Below are positions 57,001 through 64,000 of a stretch of DNA of 64,000 nt, in pieces (positions within the stretch are counted from its first letter, which is position 1; each line of letters starts with the position of its first letter). The notes beneath the pieces are model-generated. The model was given only the letters and a program-made list of their open reading frames with translations. It was not told where the DNA came from and made no database searches. The stretch is from Euborellia annulipes (lineage: Eukaryota > Arthropoda > Insecta > Dermaptera > Anisolabididae). The position numbers were made by a program, and so were the translations under genes. Where the stretch lies: positions 1-64,000 of the forward strand of contig JAKCPI010000831.1 in NCBI GenBank assembly GCA_023213315.1, given 5' to 3'.

Positions 57001-57594
57001 GCCTAGAGGAATAGTAGTAGAGTATATAAATAATACTGTATATAAAGTTTTATTAATAGTAAAATATTAACCTTTTAGCATTGAAATACCAATAGAAATA
57101 CTAAGGAGAGAGATTGTTTGCCTAACTTCAATGTTGAAGGAGAAAACAGAACATAAACTGCAATTTTTTTTATATAGATCTATAAATATAAAATACGTAG
57201 GCCTATATACAAGAATAAATGAATACAAAGTTATTTGATAAAATCAATATTTCTGAACAGAGTACGGTACTAGCCAAAATGGCGAATTTAAATAAAAACA
57301 CTTTACTCCCTATGCGGGGTCGGCTGTTTTATTATTTTTAATCTGTCCGAGACAAAATTGCCGTCTCTAGGCCTGACGCTTGATTTGGGAAATGACAAGA
57401 TTTTAAAGGAAAGGAAGAAAGCCTTAGTTCGGGTAACTCTCCATCCATATTCACAAGTTGGGAGATTGACTTCAATGATATACTCGTAAATTAATAAATA
57501 GATAAAGTCATAGGCTCAAGCTAGGCTTTAAATTTGAGACAAAAATTGAAGTTGAGGAAACAAGACTAGATTTTAAAATGTATATGATCATCCA

Positions 57595-57725
57595 GAAATC
57601 AATTATAATAAAAATAAAAAATTATCCAGCAGTTTTTTGTTTTGCGGACAATTTGGCGCCCCTTTGTGAGTAGCGCCCGGGGCATGATGACCCCTTGCCC
57701 CCCCCCCCCTCGCTACGCCACTGGC
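57595..57725. mobile_element. Truncated end of the same hAT-like MITE family
   Basis: Matches one half of 22083-22372 and ends CTCGCTACGCCACTG. Confidence 0.6.
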
Positions 57726-57845
57726 TACAGGGTGTGGAACGGTATCCCGGATGACATGAAGCGATCACGAACTCTAACCACTTTTAAACACAAATTTTTT
57801 GATCATATGTTGAATGAGCAGAGGGGCGCGATTGGCGTACGGTAA
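57726..57845 (+). pseudogene. LINE reverse-transcriptase C-terminus remnant
   Basis: One frame reads RVWNGIPDDMKRSRTLTTFK then HKFFDHMLN, the WN.LP....S...FK pattern typical of the end of Jockey/CR1/L2-type RTs. It is cut at the left by a hAT fragment and at the right by SINE-S. Confidence 0.55.
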
Positions 57846-57846
57846 T

Positions 57847-58099
57847 TTTTTTTTTTTTAACACTCACACTTATTTCTCATTCACACATACATACACACAG
57901 TCTTTTCGGCAACTTAGGCCATATAAGACTAAACGATATTCGTATGTTTAATATATCTATTGGGGGGTCCAGGCATTTCTATTTAAGCCATTTGGTATCC
58001 AAATGGCTTAAATAAAATCATCGGACTGCCTGGGGTCCGAACCCGCGACTTATGGTATACGAGATTAGCACGCTAACCCCTACACCAAGCCCCGAGGGC
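57847..58099 (-). mobile_element. SINE-S copy, reversed, complete
   Basis: Perfect 13-bp duplication GGCGTACGGTAAT (57834-57846, 58100-58112). Inserted into a LINE remnant. Confidence 0.85.
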
Positions 58100-58112
58100 G
58101 GCGTACGGTAAT

Positions 58113-59260
58113 GAAGCAGAGGGGAGGAGGGAGATATTATTATCAGACTGTTCGGGATTATGTATAAATAAAAATCTATCTAACTGGAAAGGATCAGGTC
58201 CTTCTAAATTTATAATTAAGCAGTTACCTTGGAATCAAAGAAATTAGTGGAGCTAAATGATCTGTAACTTTGTCATGCAATATACCAATTTCTTATGAAA
58301 ATTATAAAAGACCCATTAAAATAAAAAGAGAAGGTGTTTTTGATTTATTCATAAATTTTTTTTAAATTTCTTTTAAGTACACAAAAAAAAATTCAGTTTA
58401 CTTTTTTTTTTAAGTAAATATACAATATAAATCATTTTTATTTATGTTCGTACGTGATATTTGAATCGTGTATTTGACAAAGCTATTGTCCGTATGAAGA
58501 ACATGATGACAGTTTAAACGCTAAAAAGTTGGCTATGCTTATAAATATTTGCATTTATATTGATTATTTATTTATTTTTTATTGAAGATATTTTATTTTG
58601 GAACTCGTACATAAAAGTATTAATAATCTAGTTTAAATTCACTTTTTTTTTTACTTCTGATTTCAAACAAAGCGAGATTTCCTCACAAAGAAAAATGATA
58701 TATAATATTTAAAAAAAAAAATCAAATTTAGTTGCTCGCATCATTATTATTCCAATCACTTACAGTTAAAGAACGATAGCTTGATGGGCCCTCAAGGGGT
58801 TCTGATGGGTCACAAAAAAACACCCAAATCTATCATTTCATTTTTATTATATAACATTAAGAACATCTCATCACCTCGGGTGTAAATTATAACAATTATT
58901 TCGAATGATTTAGTGAATGCGAACAATGAACTATCAACATGGCCTAGAAAAGTGCCAAGTTCATATAAACAACTATAAGATAAAAAAAAAACTATAAAAA
59001 TAAATTCAAAGCAACTTGAATGTGAAGTACAAAGTCATTCACTTAGTCACGGCAACGGGGTCGGTCATTCACATGCAGAGAGTGCATTATTTGACCAGGC
59101 ATTCAAGTTCCCAAAAATAAAATTGGGGAATAATAAAAAAAATTGTTTGATTTGATTCCGATTGATTTGTATAAGAATTCTTCTTCTATGTTAGGTCTAT
59201 TAACATTACTAATGCCAGGGTCCTTGATCGACTTGCCTGAGCCCGGAGCTATATAGTAAA
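58113..59260. other. AT-rich intergenic DNA
   Basis: No gene or element seen. Confidence 0.4.
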
Positions 59261-59262
59261 AC

Positions 59263-59893
59263 TAGGGTCCGACCGAAATAAGATTTTCAGCCGAAACCGA
59301 ATTTCGGCCTCAATCTTAGTTTCGCCCCAAACCGTACAGAAACAGAACTTGTTTTCTTAAAATTTCCTATACAAAAATTCATATCATTTTACCTTTATTT
59401 TTTTTTAGTAAATTTTCCCTCGTGACTCAAACAATCACTCCATTTTTCCCACTTGCGAATATCATTTGACCTTTTTTTTATTTTTTTTAAGATGCGAATC
59501 TCATTTGACGTTTTTTTTTTAGTGTGAGAGTCTCGTCCCATCTTTTCAAGCTCTGGTTTCGGGATCTTGACGGCCAGCGAAGTTTGGCTGGCCGAAACCA
59601 GTGGCGTCATTTGGGAGGGGGGAGGGGGGCAGGGAAGGGCATTTGCCTCTCCCCCAAGGGCTCTGATTTTTATAAAATTTTATATTATTCTTAAATAAAA
59701 TATTTTAAAATACATTAACGAGTATAGAAACTGTACAAAATTAAACAATTAATTAAATTAAATATATTTTGGCAAAATTTGAGTACCTATTTGTAAGTAA
59801 ATTTGAAGAAAAAAAAGTTTCCCCCCCCCCAAGAAAAAGTTGAAATGACACCACTGGCCGAAACGGTAACCAAAACAGAAACTTCGGTCGGTT
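59263..59893. mobile_element. Element with GTCCGACCGAAAT-type ends
   Basis: GGTCCGACCGAAAT at the left mirrors GAAACTTCGGTCGG at the right; the interior repeats CCGAAAC motifs. It hosts the MITE above. Confidence 0.4.
59599..59856. mobile_element. hAT-like MITE, 258 bp
   Basis: CAGTGGCGTCATTTGGG and GAAATGACACCACTG ends; perfect duplication GCCGAAAC (59591-59598, 59857-59864). Nested in 59263-59893. Confidence 0.8.
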
Positions 59894-59975
59894 GTATATA
59901 TATTCTGGTAAACAAGTACAGAATGCAACTTTAAATTACCGAAAGTGTGTGGCTAATCCCACCAGATTATCATCC

Positions 59976-60930
59976 TGCGAGGGTCTGCCGCAGGCGGGCC
60001 TGAGCCAGAATAGGCGGGTCAAAATTGGGGGTCGAGCCAGAATGGGGAGGTCCAGGGGGGGGACCTCCAGAGCCAGAGTAGGGAAGGCGCGATTTACGCA
60101 GCTGCCAAAGGATTTGCTTTACATGAACGTTTTTTCTGAATAATGTTTTGAATTATTTTTAAAAATTATAATAATATTCGTAAAATAAATAAGCGCGAAG
60201 GGAAAAAAGCATGAAAACTAAAAAAAAAGCATAAAAAATGCAATCTCAATACACTTAGTTTTTTTCGATAAGCATTGTGCTTAAAATCCGTTCTGTACTT
60301 ATGACTATATTCCATTAAGCTTTTCAATTATAAATTTCGTATAAAAAATTTTTTGCAACCAAATTGTGTAAATCGATAAACGAGTTTGGATAGATAGATT
60401 TTGCTAAGAAAGAAGAATTAAATTCAAAATCATTGAGTAAATAAGTGATATGAATGGGTAGGTAGATAAATAAATAAATTTTGCTTGATATCAACGTATG
60501 ATAAATTAAAAACTATAAAGAAATATTAAAACGATGTGCTAAGTAAGAATCTATTATAAAGAAATTTTATTATTTTTGCACACCTCTCTCCTATTGATAT
60601 AAGCTATTATTACCTTTTAATTTAAATACGATAAAAAAAAAAGAATGACATATGAGATATCGAATTTCTAATTCATTTTAATGATAATTGTTTTACTAGT
60701 ATATCAATAATGCAAATGTTGTAACGATATCAATCTCATAAAAGATAAAATCTTTTCATTTGCTTTGAGAAGGCGATCAGGATTTGGATTATTATTCTAA
60801 CAAAAATATGGACGGTGGCTAAGAGAACAAATAATGATGATGGAATGGGGAAGAAAAATTGAACTGGTTGTCTTCTCAGTGATCGAATAATTATATCCGC
60901 ATGTGAAAATGTACCAAATTCGAGGGTCAG
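59976..60930. other. AT-rich intergenic DNA with a short GC-rich start
   Basis: 59980-60110 has GAGCCAGA(A)T-type short repeats; the rest is plain AT-rich. Confidence 0.35.
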
Positions 60931-61108
60931 GATCGGTTTGTGGCCTTGGCACCCTGGTCCCCTCCTTGCAGATTTTGCCCTCGAAGAACTGTAAGCCAAG
61001 GCTTGCGCATGCGCTGGCATCTTCCGAGGAGGAAGGCCTCTTAAAGTTAGCAAAACTTGGCGAGAGCTCTTAGTCTGCGGTTCGAATCCCGTCTGAGAGC
61101 CTCCCAAG

Positions 61109-61225
61109 ATGACTCCACCGGTTTTTGTCTTCGGCCTGTGCCTTGCTCTCTTGCCAGTGAGTCCAATGTTCGATCTTCCTAATGCTCCAGATACTTACTA
61201 CTCCTCTTTATTACCTTTTAATTAA
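61109..61225 (+). CDS. Possible short secreted peptide or first exon of a secreted protein
   Basis: ATG at 61109 opens 38 codons to TAA at 61223-61225. The first 16 residues (MTPPVFVFGLCLALLP) look like a signal peptide and are followed by VSPMFDLPNAPDTYYSSLLP. A good donor (CCA|GTGAGT, from 61157) lies right after the hydrophobic part, so the real exon may stop there. The 170 nt before the ATG are GC-rich and contain a perfect GCGCATGCGC palindrome (61005-61014), the NRF-1/Ewg consensus. Function unknown. Confidence 0.3.
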   Translation: MTPPVFVFGLCLALLPVSPMFDLPNAPDTYYSSLLPFN

Positions 61226-61665
61226 CCACCTTTAATTCGCCTACTTCATTATTAGCACACATTAACATATAATTAATTTTATATATTAACAAAAATACTT
61301 TTTTTGGTCCTGATTTAAATCTTGTTTATTTTTTTATTTCCTCAACTTAACTGTATTTTTCCTGAAATAACGTTTAAAATAACCGGCTTTAGTTTTTTTT
61401 TATTCATCAGCAATTACCTTACTTTTTATTATGGAAAATAAAAAGAATTTCATGATCTAAATATATATATTTTTATCATGTCATTTGCATTATAACAAAA
61501 CTGAGTGTGCGGTTTTTTAAATCTCAATCTAATTCAATTTTATCATAATTATTTTTACCGGTTTATTTGCTTAAAAAAAAGCAAAATAATTATCATGTAA
61601 ATTGTCCAGGTTAATAAAAAAAAGATTGTTATTATTATTATATAATTTTTTTGTTTGTCCAAAAA

Positions 61666-61960
61666 TGAATCCCAAAGAGGAGGGAGGGCCTGCGATTTCG
61701 GCGAGTGACTGGTAGGTGGTAGGCGGTCCTCCCAGAATGGGAAGCCAATTACTTCCTACACGCACCACGGTCAACGTCGATGCCCTGAAGACCTTCTCCG
61801 AAGCTTAGTGCGATGCCCTGCCCTTTTGATACCCTATGGCCGTGGCCATGGCATTACCCACACATCTCTCGAGGACCACCATCGAGACACCCCACGCCAC
61901 ACATTTTATTGTTGACATAAACATTAACTACAATTCAGAATCTAGAGAAATAAAAATTGA
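61666..61960. other. GC-rich island of unresolved coding potential
   Basis: This is clearly richer in G and C than its flanks. Open stretches exist on both strands. On plus, one ends MGSQLLPTRTTVNVDALK, then FSEA and TAG at about 61807, followed by AATAAA near 61950. It could be the last exon of a gene starting at 61109, but the only acceptor lacks a pyrimidine tract. Confidence 0.25.
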
Positions 61961-62060
61961 GACCTCTGACTTTTTATCAAGATACAGTCATGTTTGGAGG
62001 TCCCTGGTTTGAAGCCCTAACGCAGCCCATGAGACGTTGGGGCAGGTTATGTCCGTTAGC

Positions 62061-62498
62061 TGACGTCACAGCGTCTTTCTAATACGACTCAACGCGAGTT
62101 AATTATTTACTAGAAATTATGTATAAACTTGAGGAGGTGTATACTTGCTTAAAATCAACATGTATCATGTCCGTTATCTTGACGTCAGAGTCTTGAACTC
62201 GATCTAATTAATTACGAGAAACTGTTTTGTTAGAGAACTTGAGGAGGAGTTTCAACTAAAATCAATTCAATGTCCCTTGTCAATAGAAAAATCGAGATAA
62301 CAGAGTAACAAAAAATAACACAATAAAAATAAATTAATGAAATGGAATAAATTGACCTTAAATTAACCAGGAAAAAATAAAAATAAATGTTTGTTCTCTT
62401 GATTCCATTCATTTCATTGAAAATGGAATACTTTTGAAGGTGAATCTTACGATTTTCATTATCAGTCAAAGAAAACCAGTTTTCGACATTTGACGTCA
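62061..62498. promoter_or_regulatory. Three perfect CRE palindromes in diverged tandem repeats
   Basis: TGACGTCA occurs at 62061-62068, 62180-62187 and 62491-62498. The first two lie at equivalent places in two diverged tandem units of about 120 bp that share TGTCCGTTA, TTAATTA and AACTTGAGGAGG. TGACGTCA is the CREB/ATF consensus. Confidence 0.35.
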
Positions 62499-62608
62499 GA
62501 TAAAGACACTATTCAAAAAATAAATAAATCGTGAAGAAGACAGTGAGAAACCCGCGGCCCTCTAGGATCATTTATTTTCATTTATATTACTAGGGCTAAT
62601 CAAATTTG

Positions 62609-63246
62609 TACTTTCTCTTACCTATGTATATATTTAATATATATAGAAAGTATTAGATTCATGTCAAAAATTCGATGTCGAGATTTTGATGGATATACAC
62701 GTTTTGAGGTCCCCTGATTCCAAAAAAGTTGAAACATGGTCTGTCTGTCTGTCTCTGTGTGTGTGAACAAAATATCTCAAGAACAAAAAGAGCTAGGAGG
62801 TTGAAATTTTATATTTAAGTTAGGCACCCCCATGGGACGTGACACGAAGCTTTTGAACAAAATCGGCCAAAAAGTACTAGTACTTTACTGATGTATTTTT
62901 ACAGTTTTTTTCGATTTTCTCAAAATGCGCTCTAACGGTTTTGATTAAAATCCAAAAATCAATTATTTTTTTAGATGCTCTTTAAAATGTATATTCTCAT
63001 TTTACCCTTGAAATCTTATGAAGATCACTTTACTCATGTACTTCGTAGGAAAGATAGGAGAAATGGTTGCCATAGTAATAAAATATAAATATTTTTGTTT
63101 ATAAATAAATTCATATGTACCGTACTGTCGGGAACTAAATATATGCCGACACAAAAAAAGCTGGTGTGAAAAGCACAGAACACAACTTTCGTTTACCGAA
63201 GGTAAGAAAAAGTTGTGTGCTATGCTTCCAGTCACACCAGATTTTT
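62609..63246 (+). repeat. FamA copy, complete
   Basis: Both ends; X-box decayed (GTTGCCATAGTAAT). Confidence 0.8.
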
Positions 63247-64000
63247 TAATTTAAATTTCCAAATTCAAATGCTAGTAAATACTAAATAGGCCTATAAATA
63301 TTAAATACATTTTCGTTTTAATAATAATAATTTGGAAAGTTCATTTATTGATAGTATTGTGATGAATAAATCTAAATGAGGCCAGTGACGTCCGCACAAT
63401 CAAAATTGAAATGGGGGGGGGGGAATATTTATAAATTTTATATCCGTACGCCCGAATAATTGATATTAGCAATGTAGTGGTCGAACGTAGGTGCGGCCTT
63501 TCTGCTATTTCGGAAAACTTTATTTAAGGAAAAAGGATACTTGTTTTTTTTAGGCGGGATAGAGGGGGGGGGGGGGGGGGGGAATACAAGGTCTTAATAC
63601 CTATAATGATAAATGATAGAGGAATAAGAGAGTAAAGAAATTTGGCTTTTCCATCTCAAATTTCCAATAAATTTCAATGAAATATTATAACGGTGTCATA
63701 AATTACAAGGCCTATTTATCCATATATGAGGCACATGCATTGCATGCCAAAAGCACCTTCCATTACAAATTATGAAATTGATTATTAGTCTCCTCCTTAG
63801 GAAGTGTTAAAAAAAAATCCTTTATTTGAATAGAAATTTTGGAGAAATCTAAAAAAATAAATAAATTATGGAATTAAGATAATTATTATATCCCAAGGGT
63901 ATAAGTAATCTATTCAGACAGAGGAACAGAGAGTATTTCTCTATCAAGTTTAAAGATAATTCAAAAAATAAGAGGAAAATTTCCCTATTTTCCGAAGAAT
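63247..64000. other. AT-rich intergenic DNA
   Basis: Long poly-G runs at 63413 and 63566; CAGTGACGTCCGCACAATC at 63383 is a possible lone hAT-like end. Confidence 0.35.

Noticed and set aside
60736..61107. 123-aa minus-strand frame
   Set aside because: It runs antisense through the GC-rich 5' region and then AT-rich DNA without codon bias or a recognisable domain.
61060..61108. GGTTCGAATCCC as a tRNA gene
   Set aside because: The flanking bases do not form a T-arm stem, and no D-arm, anticodon arm or acceptor stem can be drawn.
1..64000. CRISPR array or bacterial origin of the window
   Set aside because: Spliced genes, SINEs, poly-A tails and hAT-type elements are eukaryotic; the tandem repeats have no unique spacers.

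Overview
The window reads as animal, almost certainly arthropod, nuclear DNA. It is AT-rich, has spliced genes with very low gene density, and is packed with nested transposable elements. The arthropod call rests on a small secreted protein with a cuticular-protein motif (23.4-25.4 kb), an arthropod-style TATA/initiator promoter in front of it, and TAACC-type repeats ending one SINE. I cannot name the species; a crustacean or an insect would both fit.

Genes. (1) Minus strand 19200-16394: a five-exon gene whose exons join in phase to a 617-aa serine-rich protein that I do not recognise. (2) Plus strand 23459-25400: a three-exon gene for a 155-aa secreted, probably cuticular, protein. Its first intron uses a GC donor and is filled with transposons. 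(3) Plus strand 39204-39471: the last coding exon of an unrecognised gene, with a decayed paralogue of its 3' end just upstream (38.43-38.81 kb). (4) Minus strand 0.66-6.73 kb: four candidate internal exons with good splice sites, from a gene that is probably larger. (5) Around 61.0-61.9 kb: a GC-rich island with a possible short secreted peptide. (6) Minus strand 40375-42247: a Penelope-like reverse transcriptase, broken by two frameshifts, and (7) a scrap of LINE reverse transcriptase at 57.73 kb.

Mobile DNA fills most of the rest. The most abundant family, called FamA here, is about 0.65-0.7 kb. Both of its ends fold into hairpins, it has a (TCTG)n/(GT)n tract, and it carries a palindrome identical to an RFX X-box; about 20 copies or fragments are seen. 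A tRNA-derived SINE (SINE-S) has about a dozen copies, many with 11-14 bp target duplications. There are also two other tRNA-like SINEs (SINE-T, SINE-U), a 5S-rRNA-like SINE and a solo LTR. Many short hAT-like elements have perfect or near-perfect 8-bp target duplications. A 4.4-kb element with about 350-bp inverted ends splits one FamA copy, and a 1.3-kb hAT-like element carries a 60-bp satellite.

The most striking theme is a set of hammerhead-ribozyme-like motifs: the CTGANGA (or CCGAGGA) box, a stem II hairpin, then GAAAC-GTC. They recur at about ten loci, mostly as opposed pairs inside foldback units. One pair forms the ends of the Penelope-like element, one cluster sits in an intron of the 617-aa gene, and one pair rides inside a hAT-like element. 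Nesting up to three deep gives a relative order of insertions.
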